Source: Pseudomonas capeferrum (lineage in GTDB: Bacteria > Pseudomonadota > Gammaproteobacteria > Pseudomonadales > Pseudomonadaceae). From it: a DNA stretch of 64,000 nt. The DNA lies in the NCBI RefSeq assembly GCF_013523055.1, contig NZ_JAAMQM010000023.1, positions 42,424 through 106,423 of the forward strand, written 5' to 3'. How positions within the stretch are numbered: the first letter of the stretch is position 1; each line of letters starts with the position of its first letter. The notes beneath the pieces were generated by a model. That model had not been told where the DNA came from, searched no databases, and saw only the letters and a list, made by a program, of their open reading frames with translations. Shown one piece after another: positions 28,450 through 37,540 of the stretch. The translations under genes were made by a program, and so were the position numbers.

Positions 28450-28896
28450 ATGAGCGATAGTGTCGAGATGTACACCGATGGTGCCTGCAAGGGCAATCCC
28501 GGTCCGGGCGGCTGGGGCGTGCTGATGGTGTGCAAAGGTGTCGAGAAGGAACTGTGGGGCGGCGAGCGTGAAACCACCAACAATCGCATGGAGCTGATGG
28601 CTGCCATCCAGGGACTGCAGGCGCTCAAGCGCGAATGCGAAGTGCTGCTGGTCACCGACTCCCAGTATGTGATGAAAGGCATCAATGAGTGGATGGTCAA
28701 CTGGAAGAAGCGCGGATGGAAGACGGCCTCGAAGGAGCCGGTGAAAAACGCCGACCTGTGGCAGATCCTCGATCAGCAGGTAGGCCGACACAAGGTCACC
28801 TGGCAGTGGGTGCGCGGTCACATCGGCCATCCCGGCAACGAGCGCGCCGACCAGTTGGCCAATCGTGGTGTCGACGAGGTGCGCGGCCTGCGCTGA
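28450..28896 (+). CDS. rnhA: Ribonuclease HI
   Basis: Cytoplasmic endonuclease of 148 residues that degrades the RNA strand of RNA-DNA hybrids during replication and R-loop removal. The catalytic acidic residues are all present: Asp10 (YTDGACKGNPGPG), Glu48 (NNRMELMAA), Asp70 (VTDSQYV) and Asp134 (ERADQLA), plus the flexible-loop His124. The basic handle KKRGWKTASKEPVKN is intact. It is 44 bases after the methyltransferase gene and 46 before dnaQ on the same strand, the usual Pseudomonas arrangement. Confidence 0.97.
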   Translation: MSDSVEMYTDGACKGNPGPGGWGVLMVCKGVEKELWGGERETTNNRMELMAAIQGLQALKRECEVLLVTDSQYVMKGINEWMVNWKKRGWKTASKEPVKNADLWQILDQQVGRHKVTWQWVRGHIGHPGNERADQLANRGVDEVRGLR

Positions 28897-28942
28897 GCTG
28901 GTTTATACTTCGCGGCCTTGCAGAACTCGGAGACATCCCGAC

Positions 28943-29692
28943 GTGGAACAGCAGAACAACAGGTCGGTCATCCTCGATACCGAAACCACCGGCATGCCGG
29001 TCAGCGACGGCCATCGGATCATCGAGATCGGCTGTGTCGAGCTCATCGGCCGACGCCTGACCGGGCGTCACTTCCATGTCTACCTGCAACCCGACCGGGA
29101 AAGTGACGAGGGTGCCATCGGCGTCCACGGCATCACCGACAGTTTCCTGATCGGCAAGCCGCGCTTCGCCGAGGTTGCCGAGGAGTTCTTCGAATTCATC
29201 CAGGGCGCCCAGCTCATTATCCACAACGCGGCGTTCGACGTTGGCTTCATCAATAACGAATTCGCCTTGATCGGCCAGCACGAGCGCGCCGACATTTCCC
29301 GCCACTGCACCATCCTCGATACCCTGATGATGGCCCGCTCCCGTCATCCGGGGCAGCGCAACAGCCTCGATGCCCTCTGCAAGCGCTACGGCATCGACAA
29401 CTCAGGTCGTGAACTGCACGGCGCACTGCTCGACTCGGAACTGCTCGCAGATGTCTACCTGGCAATGACCGGGGGCCAGACCAGCCTGTCGCTGGCCGGT
29501 CATGGCAATGAAGGGGATGAGCAAGGGGAGGGCAACGATACGCAAATCCGGCGCCTGCCCGCCGATCGTCGGCCCGGCCGGATCATCCTCGCTTCACCAC
29601 AAGAACTCGAACTCCATGCGGCGCGGCTCGAAGCGATCGCCAAGTCAGCCGGTGGCCCGGCGCTCTGGCAGACGCTCGTCGACGCTCGTTGA
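28943..29692 (+). CDS. dnaQ: DNA polymerase III epsilon subunit (proofreading exonuclease)
   Basis: The 3'-5' exonuclease of the replicative polymerase, 249 residues. Exo I is LDTETTG with Asp12 and Glu14, Exo II HNAAFD with Asp99, and Exo III HGALLD with His159 and Asp164. QTSLSL (179-184) is the sliding-clamp binding motif, followed by a linker and the alpha-binding tail. A GTG start at 28943 is preferred: GGAG lies 10 bases upstream and the sequence then enters SVILDTETTG directly. The frame opens farther upstream at 28865, but that region overlaps rnhA and does not resemble DnaQ. Confidence 0.95.
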   Translation: MEQQNNRSVILDTETTGMPVSDGHRIIEIGCVELIGRRLTGRHFHVYLQPDRESDEGAIGVHGITDSFLIGKPRFAEVAEEFFEFIQGAQLIIHNAAFDVGFINNEFALIGQHERADISRHCTILDTLMMARSRHPGQRNSLDALCKRYGIDNSGRELHGALLDSELLADVYLAMTGGQTSLSLAGHGNEGDEQGEGNDTQIRRLPADRRPGRIILASPQELELHAARLEAIAKSAGGPALWQTLVDAR

Positions 29693-29733
29693 GGTAGCGG
29701 CACGCAGCCGCGCGGGCAGCTTTCACGCTGGTT

Positions 29734-29776
29734 CCACGCGACAAGCTTCCTCTGAAGGATGGCGCTTGTCGCGTGG
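29734..29776. terminator. Hairpin downstream of dnaQ
   Basis: CCACGCGACAAGC and GCTTGTCGCGTGG form a perfect 13-bp stem with a 17-base loop. It lies between dnaQ and the convergent small gene at 29781 and can serve both. No T tract follows. Confidence 0.65.
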
Positions 29777-29780
29777 GAGG

Positions 29781-29999
29781 TCAGGAAATGCGAATAATTT
29801 CCACACCAGTGCCTACAAGTTGAAAGCGATCCCCATCGAGGTGGGTAACTCGATCACCAATGGCCAACTTATATGTGGTCTTGGGTGGAGTGGAAGCGCT
29901 GCCGTCGGCCTCCAGCGTGGATTCCTGGAACTCATGAACGGGGTAGATGCGGCCTTCGGCATCTCGTGCATGAAATTGACCGACCAGTACTGCTGCCAT
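29781..29999 (-). CDS. Conserved small hypothetical protein
   Basis: A 72-residue soluble protein beginning MAAVLVGQFHARDAEGRIYPV and ending in a compact beta-rich segment (YKLAIGDRVTHLDGDRFQLV). No signal peptide, membrane helix or metal motif. I cannot name a family. AGAGGT lies about 12 bases before the start. It is convergent with dnaQ and divergent from chrR, so it is probably transcribed alone. Codon usage looks chromosomal and the opposing frames are poorer candidates. Confidence 0.65.
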   Translation of the reverse strand: MAAVLVGQFHARDAEGRIYPVHEFQESTLEADGSASTPPKTTYKLAIGDRVTHLDGDRFQLVGTGVEIIRIS

Positions 30000-30151
30000 T
30001 TAGCGTGAGACCTCTACAAAGGGTGGAATGCGTCTGCAGGCATAGACCACTAAGTTACCGGGGAAGTTTTGGGTCAAGGGAAAAAAACCAACAGGGCCGA
30101 GGAACGGTCTATAAAGATAAGGTCCTTTTACCCGCTAAGGAAGAAAAAGTC

Positions 30152-30709
30152 ATGAGCCAAGTGTATTCGGTAGCTGTCATCGTCGGCAGCTTGCGCAAGG
30201 AATCCTACAATCGCAAGATGGCACATGCTCTCGCAGGACTGGCGCCATCGAGCCTCGAGCTGAAGATCATCGAGATCGGGGACCTGCCTTTGTATAACGA
30301 AGACATCGATGCCGAGCCGCCCCAGGCCTACACGCGGTTCCGTAATGCGGTCAAGAGCCAGGACGCGGTCCTGTTCGTGACGCCCGAATACAACCGCTCC
30401 GTGCCTGGTGTGCTGAAGAACGCCATCGACGTCGGCTCCCGGCCTTATGGAAACAGCGCATGGGCCGGCAAGCCCTGTGCCGTGATCAGTGTTTCGCCTG
30501 GCGCCATCGGTGGCTTCGGCGCGAACCATCATCTGCGTCAGTCATTGGTGTTTCTCGATATGCCGTGCATGCAGATGCCCGAGGCCTACATCGGTGGAGC
30601 GGCAGACCTGTTCGACAAGGCCGGCAAGCTCAATGAGAAGAGCCGACCCTTTCTACAAAGCTTCATTGACACATTCGCCGCCTGGGTCAAGTTGAACCGT
30701 TCTGTCTGA
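30152..30709 (+). CDS. chrR: NADPH-dependent FMN reductase / chromate reductase
   Basis: Flavodoxin-like cytoplasmic enzyme of 185 residues that reduces quinones, and adventitiously chromate, using NAD(P)H and bound FMN. The FMN phosphate loop GSLRKESYN is at residues 12-20. PEYNRSVPGVLKNAID (about 82-97) contacts the isoalloxazine ring, and SPGAIGGFGA lies near 117. The sequence is very close in memory to P. putida ChrR. The ATG at 30152 follows AAGGAAG; the frame open from 29873 overlaps the opposite-strand gene and is rejected. Probably a monocistronic oxidative-stress protection gene. Confidence 0.93.
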   Translation: MSQVYSVAVIVGSLRKESYNRKMAHALAGLAPSSLELKIIEIGDLPLYNEDIDAEPPQAYTRFRNAVKSQDAVLFVTPEYNRSVPGVLKNAIDVGSRPYGNSAWAGKPCAVISVSPGAIGGFGANHHLRQSLVFLDMPCMQMPEAYIGGAADLFDKAGKLNEKSRPFLQSFIDTFAAWVKLNRSV

Positions 30710-30869
30710 CAGGACCAGTGCGAGGTATCGGAAGGGACGTTGCAATTGGGCCCTCCATCGTTCAGATTGTGGACCGTCGGTCTTGGCATCAACTCGCTGC
30801 TAAGCGCTTGCAGCGGTGCTGTCGCTGCGCCGGCCCCTCAGCAGCAGTCAATGGACCTCCACGATCGGA

Positions 30870-31889
30870 ATGAGCGACAAGGACACCATCTCCATGCAGT
30901 TGGTGCGCGAAGCACTGTTGCAAAGCGCACCCGCCGATGCGCCGGACGCCGAACTGCTGGCCGGTGCTGGCATTGATGTGCGGCAGTTGCACCACCCCGA
31001 AGCGCGCGTCACCGCCAGCGCCTATGCCCATCTCTGGCGCGTGCTGGCCGTACGCTGCAACGATGAGTTCTTTGGCATGGATCCTCGGGGTTTGCGCAGC
31101 GGTAGTCTGGCTTTCCTGGCAAGGACGGCGATGGCCCAGCCTACCCTGGGCGCAGGTCTGGAGGTGGTGCTTGATTTTCTCGCATTGATGCTCGAAGACC
31201 TGCGACCGTCCCTGGTGCGTCGGCAGAGCCTTGCCGAAATCGTCATTGCCGAGCCTGTCCAGCAGCCACGGCGGGCGTTCACCTACTTCACGTTCTGGAT
31301 GATCGTGCATGGCGTCGCCTGCTGGCTGGCAGGGCGACGTATCCCCATCCTGGCCATCGACCTGCGCTGCGTGGAACCGCTGTTCTGCGACGACTATCGG
31401 GTGATGTTCTCCGAAAACCTGCAATTCGAGCGTCCGAGCACGCGTTTGATCATGTCCGCGGAAGCGTTGGATGTCCCGATCAGGCGCAGTCATGAAGACT
31501 TGCAGCGTTTCCTGGCCGAAGCGCCTGGCAATATCTTGGTCAAGTATCGCGATCCCGCCAGCCTGGCGCGACGGATCCGCCAGTCCTTGCGTCAGCAAGA
31601 TCCCGGTCAATGGCCGGATGCCGAGCACCTGGCGGCGTCATTGTGCCTGTCGGTCGCCACGTTGCGGCGTCGACTCGCCGAAGAGGGGCAGACTTACCAG
31701 GGCATCAAGGACAGTGTGCGACGGGAGCTGGCCATCGCGTGGTTGAACGATGTCAGACTGAGCATGGCTGAACTTGCCGAGCGCCTGGGCTTTGCTGACA
31801 GTAGCTCTTTCTACAAGGCCTTTCGCAAGTGGTTTGGCTGCAATCCCGGCCACTATCGGGCATTGATACTGCGGCGCGAAAGGGGGTGA
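30870..31889 (+). CDS. AraC family regulator (Arabinose_bd/OruR type)
   Basis: A 339-residue regulator with a large N-terminal ligand-binding domain of the PF12625 type (about 15-200) and a C-terminal AraC DNA-binding domain (about 235-335). That domain contains two helix-turn-helices: LAASLCLSVATLRRRLAEEG and MAELAERLGFADSSSFYKAF. The start at 30870 follows CGGA; an internal ATG at 30894 is an alternative. The ligand is unknown, but relatives respond to ornithine, branched acids or fatty acids. The beta-oxidation operon at 36764 is a plausible target, now separated by the NEL-domain gene. Confidence 0.88.
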   Translation: MSDKDTISMQLVREALLQSAPADAPDAELLAGAGIDVRQLHHPEARVTASAYAHLWRVLAVRCNDEFFGMDPRGLRSGSLAFLARTAMAQPTLGAGLEVVLDFLALMLEDLRPSLVRRQSLAEIVIAEPVQQPRRAFTYFTFWMIVHGVACWLAGRRIPILAIDLRCVEPLFCDDYRVMFSENLQFERPSTRLIMSAEALDVPIRRSHEDLQRFLAEAPGNILVKYRDPASLARRIRQSLRQQDPGQWPDAEHLAASLCLSVATLRRRLAEEGQTYQGIKDSVRRELAIAWLNDVRLSMAELAERLGFADSSSFYKAFRKWFGCNPGHYRALILRRERG

Positions 31890-31974
31890 ATGACTCAGAG
31901 GGGCCATTTCCGTCTGTGGGTCCGATTGGAACTGATTCAAGTTAAGCGCCCGCCCACAGCGATGGACCCGTGCT

Positions 31975-34900
31975 ATGACTCTCTACCGCGAAACCCTCTC
32001 TCTTGCTGCAGCCGCCAAGCTTGCCACCGCGACCGATGATTACATCCGCGAAATCCTGCCTGCGTGGCTGACCAATGCCCAGCCCCAGCAAATCAATCAC
32101 CTGCGTGACAGCTTCAGAACATGGCGCGTGACGCAGAACAGGCTCAAAGCCGCCTTGGCGCCACTGCAACCGCTGACCGATTTCGCGCGGGACGCATTCG
32201 AGAAGGCAATGGCCGATACGCTGTCGCTTTCGCTTGACCTCGACCGTGTTCGCTGGCTTGAGGTAAGACGTCGCTTCAGCGTCTCTCCTGGCATCTCGCT
32301 GCCCATCGATGAGCAGGTCAACATCCGCTGGCCAGCTTTGCAGCGGTTGTTGCAGAACTTCCACGCCGATGCCTCGTTTTACCTGGGCACGGGTCTGGTC
32401 AGCGCCGACGAGAGGGAGACGGTTCATTACTCGGACGCAGGACGCGTCGCATCGTTGTGTCACCAGCTCGACGTTGGCCGACAGTACCAAGATCACTTGG
32501 CCGAGGTATTCAACGAGTCGACCCGGACACTGCTGGCGCAGGACCTGTATCAGAAACTGACGTTATCTGTCGAACTCGCCACCCTCAAAGGTGAGCTGGC
32601 GCGCAAGGACCTGGATCTGTTGCAACGTATGATAAAGAGGCTGCCGCTGGTCCACATGGACAGCACAAGCGTCGAGGTCAGGGGGTTGACGCTGTTGGAT
32701 TGCCGAATCGACGGTGCACTGGTATTCGAACTCCAAGGGTCATGGGGGGCTCCAGGAGTGGGGGGTAATTCGCAAGGAATCACGGGCGTCATCATTTACC
32801 TGCCAGGTGATCCGCAACGGGTGTTCCGGCGTTTCGATTCCTGGCGGGCCGCTTCGATCGAGTTGGGACGCCGCGTACGCCAACCCGATTATCTCCAGTA
32901 CATCAGCCAGCAGGTCGGCCTCAAGGATCGAGCACGCTTTCTCGCCACGGTGCGCATTCGACTGGGCGATGCGCGTCTGGATATGCAAGCCGCTAGCGAG
33001 AACATGCCTGCGGACATCTTTGCCACTCTGGCCGCTCGCCAGGTCGCCCGGATCCAGGCCGATGCGCGGTTCATCGCGGTTCCGTCCAGCGATGCCAATC
33101 AGGCCGCTTCGCAGGCACGCATGGCAGCGTTGGAAGGCGCAGGGCTGGTGCTGTTGAATCTCGCTGGGTTCTTCGTCCCTGCAATCAACGCCTTGTTGCT
33201 GAGTCAATTGGTCGTGAGTACCTTGGAGGAAGTCTTCGAAGGTGTCGCGGACTGGGCCCAAGGGCATGATCATGAGGCGCTCGAGCATATGCTGGGAGTA
33301 GCGGAGACTGTTGCTATCACGGCGGCGACCGCGGCGGGCGCAACCTTGGTTGCGCGAGGCTTCCAGAGCAGCGTCGAGGTCCAGCAAATGGCGCCCGTCA
33401 AGCTCGTGAGCGGCTCCCAGCGCCTTTACAAGTACGATCTGGCGGCTTATCGAGTGGCCTTACTTGTGCCTGGCGCGCGCTTGCAGGATAACGGGCTTTA
33501 CGCCATGGAGGGGCGGTATTGGTGGCGAAACCAGGACGGCTTCTACGAAGTTCAAGAGGTGGATGGCAGCTGGCAGCTGCGCCATCCACAGCGCGAAGCA
33601 GGCTATCACCCGCGGCTCGAACATAATGGTGAACAAGGTTGGCGCCTAGTGCACGGGCGGCCCCTGGAATGGCAAGGGGGGCGTTTGCTGTTAGGCCATC
33701 TATGGCCCGAAGCGCATGGGTTCAGTGAAGCGCGCGTCGCCTCTATCCTAAAGGTGGCGCAGGTGGATGAAGACCAGTTGCGGGGTCTGGTGGTGGAAAA
33801 TCGACGTTTGCCGGTCCAGTTGCGTGACACCCTGGAGCGGTTCGCCGTTGACGCGCGCATCGAGGCCTTTTTCCAGGAACTGGCGGCACAGAATGGCCAT
33901 CCTGATGCCTCGCTTTACCAATGGTCTGTCAGGCATGCTGATCTCCAGGCACTGGAGCCCACTGAGCAACGGGAAGCGCTATTGGCCGCCCAGGCAACAT
34001 TGCGTGTCGATCAGATGACGCATTTCTCCCAGCTTTACCTGCCTCAAGACGAACTACTGGCCTTGCTTCAGCGCGACTTTCCGGGGCTTCCCGATGCCTA
34101 TGCTCTCGAGGTGTTGGCACAAGCTGGCGCCACGCAGCGCCAGGCGATGCTCGAACGATCACGTATCACGCTGGAAGTGGCGGAGCAGGCACGCATCGCA
34201 TTGCGCACGGCCAGGGTGACGCGCATGCTCGAAGGCTTGTACCTGCGCAATGCTGTATCGGCCGAAACGGTCGAGCTGCTCTTTGCCCTGCTGTACCGGC
34301 AGGCGCAATGGCCCAGAACGGTCAATCTGGAACTGCGCGAGGGCAATGATGCAGGCAGGCTTCTTGCCCGTCTCTACCCCAGTGATGGCGGGAACGACGT
34401 GCAAATACTGGTATGCCGCAACGGACAGTTCGCCCTGTACGATCAACGTGGGCAAGCACTTGAGCTGGACATCGAGGAGCCGAGCGGGGTGCTTGATCTG
34501 CTTCTCGCCCTGCTACCCGAGGTGCATAGGCAGCGCTTGGGTTGGGCCGGCCCTGCGGGCGTAACGAAGATGCGCCATGACCTGCAACGCTGGATACCGC
34601 CAACGACCGGGCAACTGCTCAATCTCGTTGGTTGGCGGCAGGGTGCGCCTAGGTTTAACCCAGGCCAGCGTCTGGCAGATGGTCGGGTCGGCTACCTGCT
34701 GAGTGGGCGGGGAGGCGGTGCCACTGGGGCCGGCCGGACCCTGAGGGATCGAATTCGCATTTTGTACCCGGGTTTCAGTGGCGAAGAAGTGGAGCGTTAC
34801 TTGCAGATCACACTGGAGCAAGCTGGCTCGCCCCATGGCAATCTGTTGCGCCAGGAGGAGGGCTATCGTGCCCTGGACAGGGCATTGCATAACTGGCAGA

Positions 34901-36483
34901 GGCAGGTTCCGCAGCCCAGCGGCGCAGCGATGCGTGTGCTGATCGCCAATCAGTTGCGTCGCGGTTGGCGCCTCATGGGCGATCGTGTGTGGGACGCCCA
35001 CACTCGCGAATGGAGCATGCGCCTGAGCCTGGATAATATCGCGGTCGATAGTCTTCCGGAGCTACCGGAGGGCGCAGATTTCGCTCATATCACCGAGCTC
35101 TCCGTGACCAATCTCGGTCTGCGGCAGCTGCCTGCCAACTTCTTGCAATGTTTTCCGCTCTTGCGCCTGTTGGATATGAGCACGAACGCGCTGAGGGCGC
35201 TTCCCGAGCAAATCGCTGGCATGACTTTCCTGCATGAATTGCGGGCGAGTGCGAACCGTATCCGTATCACGGCTTCCACGCGACGCATCCTAGAGCGCTT
35301 GACTGGTTTGCAGGTCCTCGATCTCGATGGCAACCCGCTCGGCGACATCAGTCTGCGGCTTCCGCAGCCCTCGCACATCTGCAGGCTCTATATGCGAGAC
35401 TGTTCGTTGCGCACGGTGCCCGAGGGCCTGGAGCACTGTGGCTTTCTTGCCCTGGCCGACCTGCGCGAAAACCGGATTACCGCCCTGCCAGAGGCGATCC
35501 TCAACGCGCCAGCACGTTTCCACCAGGCGTTGGAACTGGCGGGCAATAATCTGCCAGTGGCGGTCCGTGAGCGTTTGAACGCAACGCACGAAATGCTCCT
35601 GGAACAGGACACCACGCAGGAAAACGCAAGGCTGATGTGGTTGGACGGGCTTGAGGAAGCCGAACGTACGCATCGGGCCAAGCAATGGGATGCGGTACGC
35701 GCCGAGATGGGCAGCGATGATTTTTTCCAGTTGCTCGGGGAGTTGACGCAAAGCAGTGACTTTCGATTACAGCGGCAGGACTTGACCGGGCGCGTCTGGA
35801 GCATGCTCGACGCGGTGCACAGGGATGCGACACTGCGTCGAGAGCTGTTTTCCCTGGCCGGCAATCCACGTACCTGTGTTGATAGCGTCGCCTCCTGTTT
35901 CAGCGTTCTGGAGGTCCGACTTCATGTTGCCCAGGCACTTCACGGCAGCCTGCCGGGTCAGGCCCAGGCCATACGTTTGCGCGTCGCTCGCCGGCTCTTC
36001 CGTTTGGAGCAGGTCGAGCAGGTTGCCCGCGCGGATATCCTGGCGCGCCAGCAGGAGGGCCGTGACGTGGACGAAATCGAAGTGAGCCTGGCCTACCGTA
36101 CCGGGCTTGCCACCCGGCTGGAGCTGCCGGGTCAGCCGCGGACAATGCAATTCCGGCTCATTGCCAACGTAACCGAAACAATGCTCGAGGACGCTGTGCG
36201 AGCGGTCGAGCAAGCCGAGGCAAGCCCCGCGCTGGCTCGATTCGTCAGCCAGCGTGACTTCTGGATCGAATACCTGCAGCAAACCCAAGCCGAGCTTTTC
36301 GCCAGCACCGAGCAGCCGTTCTGGGAGCAGTTGGAGGCATTGGACGAAGAGGAAGGCTTGCCGGAAGGAGAGTACCTGAGCCGGGCCAACACGCTGGCCA
36401 GTGCGCGGCAGGCTGCAATCGACGCACTGGTGTTGCGTCTGACCGAGGAGACGCTGGCGGTCCAGCCTGCTGGGGAGCATTGA
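31975..36483 (+). CDS. NEL-type E3 ubiquitin ligase effector with N-terminal toxin-like region and leucine-rich repeats
   Basis: A single intact frame of 1502 residues. The N-terminal part (about 1-700) resembles the dermonecrotic-toxin/DUF6543 region of large Pseudomonas toxins and includes a strongly hydrophobic stretch (about 387-465) rich in alanine and leucine. The middle is helical. Leucine-rich repeats occupy about 1020-1195 (LRQLPANFL, LRALPEQIA, LQVLDLDGNPL, LRTVPEGLE, ITALPEAIL). The C-terminal region matches IpaH/SspH-type NEL domains, with the catalytic motif Cys1301-Val-Asp1303. Such proteins ubiquitinate host proteins after secretion. No classical signal peptide is seen. The ribosome binding site is weak, and no chaperone or secretion gene is adjacent. 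Confidence 0.9.
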   Translation: MTLYRETLSLAAAAKLATATDDYIREILPAWLTNAQPQQINHLRDSFRTWRVTQNRLKAALAPLQPLTDFARDAFEKAMADTLSLSLDLDRVRWLEVRRRFSVSPGISLPIDEQVNIRWPALQRLLQNFHADASFYLGTGLVSADERETVHYSDAGRVASLCHQLDVGRQYQDHLAEVFNESTRTLLAQDLYQKLTLSVELATLKGELARKDLDLLQRMIKRLPLVHMDSTSVEVRGLTLLDCRIDGALVFELQGSWGAPGVGGNSQGITGVIIYLPGDPQRVFRRFDSWRAASIELGRRVRQPDYLQYISQQVGLKDRARFLATVRIRLGDARLDMQAASENMPADIFATLAARQVARIQADARFIAVPSSDANQAASQARMAALEGAGLVLLNLAGFFVPAINALLLSQLVVSTLEEVFEGVADWAQGHDHEALEHMLGVAETVAITAATAAGATLVARGFQSSVEVQQMAPVKLVSGSQRLYKYDLAAYRVALLVPGARLQDNGLYAMEGRYWWRNQDGFYEVQEVDGSWQLRHPQREAGYHPRLEHNGEQGWRLVHGRPLEWQGGRLLLGHLWPEAHGFSEARVASILKVAQVDEDQLRGLVVENRRLPVQLRDTLERFAVDARIEAFFQELAAQNGHPDASLYQWSVRHADLQALEPTEQREALLAAQATLRVDQMTHFSQLYLPQDELLALLQRDFPGLPDAYALEVLAQAGATQRQAMLERSRITLEVAEQARIALRTARVTRMLEGLYLRNAVSAETVELLFALLYRQAQWPRTVNLELREGNDAGRLLARLYPSDGGNDVQILVCRNGQFALYDQRGQALELDIEEPSGVLDLLLALLPEVHRQRLGWAGPAGVTKMRHDLQRWIPPTTGQLLNLVGWRQGAPRFNPGQRLADGRVGYLLSGRGGGATGAGRTLRDRIRILYPGFSGEEVERYLQITLEQAGSPHGNLLRQEEGYRALDRALHNWQRQVPQPSGAAMRVLIANQLRRGWRLMGDRVWDAHTREWSMRLSLDNIAVDSLPELPEGADFAHITELSVTNLGLRQLPANFLQCFPLLRLLDMSTNALRALPEQIAGMTFLHELRASANRIRITASTRRILERLTGLQVLDLDGNPLGDISLRLPQPSHICRLYMRDCSLRTVPEGLEHCGFLALADLRENRITALPEAILNAPARFHQALELAGNNLPVAVRERLNATHEMLLEQDTTQENARLMWLDGLEEAERTHRAKQWDAVRAEMGSDDFFQLLGELTQSSDFRLQRQDLTGRVWSMLDAVHRDATLRRELFSLAGNPRTCVDSVASCFSVLEVRLHVAQALHGSLPGQAQAIRLRVARRLFRLEQVEQVARADILARQQEGRDVDEIEVSLAYRTGLATRLELPGQPRTMQFRLIANVTETMLEDAVRAVEQAEASPALARFVSQRDFWIEYLQQTQAELFASTEQPFWEQLEALDEEEGLPEGEYLSRANTLASARQAAIDALVLRLTEETLAVQPAGEH

Positions 36484-36538
36484 ACACCGCCATCCCGCGC
36501 GGCCAAACCGATCACCCGGATTGATGGATTTGGCCATT

Positions 36539-36559
36539 GCCCCGGCGCTTGCCCGGGGC
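36539..36559. terminator. Hairpin after the NEL effector gene
   Basis: GCCCCGG and CCGGGGC form a 7-bp GC stem with a 7-base loop, 56 bases past the effector stop. No T tract. It probably marks the 3' end of the effector transcript. Confidence 0.5.
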
Positions 36560-36563
36560 GACT

Positions 36564-36617
36564 ATCGTCAGACCAATGGTGCTACTCCACACAACAAGAA
36601 ACCAGGAGTCTGACGAT
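36564..36617. promoter_or_regulatory. Long-spaced inverted repeat before the beta-oxidation operon
   Basis: ATCGTCAGAC (36564-36573) and GTCTGACGAT (36608-36617) are exact inverted copies 34 bases apart, 147 bases before the operon's first start. They could be paired regulator sites or a structured leader. Nothing else is recognised in 36618-36763. Confidence 0.4.
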
Positions 36618-36763
36618 GTGCGCACGCGCCGTAATCGCCTCTGACCGCACGCTTTCCGAAACGAGAGCGGCACGCGGCAGCACTTCACCGCCTTCCCGAG
36701 TCGACAATTGCTTCGAACCCCGCAGCGCTGGCTGCGGGCGTCAACGCCTGGAAGGAATCCATC

Positions 36764-37531
36764 ATGCAGATAGCCAATAGCAGCTTCATCGTCACCGGCG
36801 CGGCTTCGGGGCTGGGCGCCGCGACCGCGCAGATGCTCATCGAGGCCGGCGCCCGAGTCATGCTGGTCGATCTCAATGCCGAAGCCGTTTCGGCCAAGGC
36901 ACGCGAACTGGGTAGCAGTGCCCGCTTCGCGGTGGCCGACATCCGAGAACAGGCGGCGGCGCAGGCTGCGGTGGACGCAGCTGTCGCGGCCTTCGGCAGC
37001 CTGCAGGGGTTGATCAACTGCGCCGGAATCGTTGGCGCCGAGAAGATCGTCGGCAAGCACGGTCCGCATGGGCTAGACAGCTTCGCCAACGTCATAGGTG
37101 TCAACCTGATCGGCAGTTTCAACTTGCTGCGCCTGGTGGCCGCTGCCATGGCCGAGGGTGCGGCCGACCCGACTGGCGAGCGGGGGGTGATCATCAATAC
37201 AGCATCCATCGCCGCCTATGACGGGCAGATCGGCCAAGCCGCCTACGCCGCGTCCAAGGGCGCGATCGCCAGCCTTACCTTACCGGCCGCGCGGGAGCTG
37301 GCCCGTCATGGCATCCGCGTGATGACCATCGCTCCCGGCATCTTCGAGACCCCGATGATGGCCGGCATGACCCAAGAAGTCCGGGACTCGCTGGCCGCCG
37401 GCGTCCCTTTCCCCCCGCGACTGGGCAGCCCGCAGGAATATGCGGCCCTGGTTCGTCATATCATCGAGAACAGCATGCTCAATGGCGAGGTCATCCGTCT
37501 CGACGGTGCCCTGCGCATGGCTGCCAGATAA
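36764..37531 (+). CDS. fadB2x: SDR family 3-hydroxyacyl-CoA dehydrogenase (type 2)
   Basis: A 255-residue short-chain dehydrogenase that oxidises 3-hydroxyacyl-CoA with NAD. The cofactor motif TGAASGLG is at 11-18, and the catalytic triad is Ser148, Tyr161 and Lys165 (YAASKG). Sequence style and context match HSD10-like enzymes, including the family's insert around IVGKHGPHGLD. It leads a four-gene operon (dehydrogenase, thiolase, acyl-CoA dehydrogenase, enoyl-CoA hydratase) that corresponds to P. putida fadB2x-fadAx-acd-fadB1x. Branched or short acyl-CoA oxidation is likely. GGAAGGAATCC precedes the start. Confidence 0.9.
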   Translation: MQIANSSFIVTGAASGLGAATAQMLIEAGARVMLVDLNAEAVSAKARELGSSARFAVADIREQAAAQAAVDAAVAAFGSLQGLINCAGIVGAEKIVGKHGPHGLDSFANVIGVNLIGSFNLLRLVAAAMAEGAADPTGERGVIINTASIAAYDGQIGQAAYAASKGAIASLTLPAARELARHGIRVMTIAPGIFETPMMAGMTQEVRDSLAAGVPFPPRLGSPQEYAALVRHIIENSMLNGEVIRLDGALRMAAR

Positions 37532-37540
37532 GGAGTTTCC

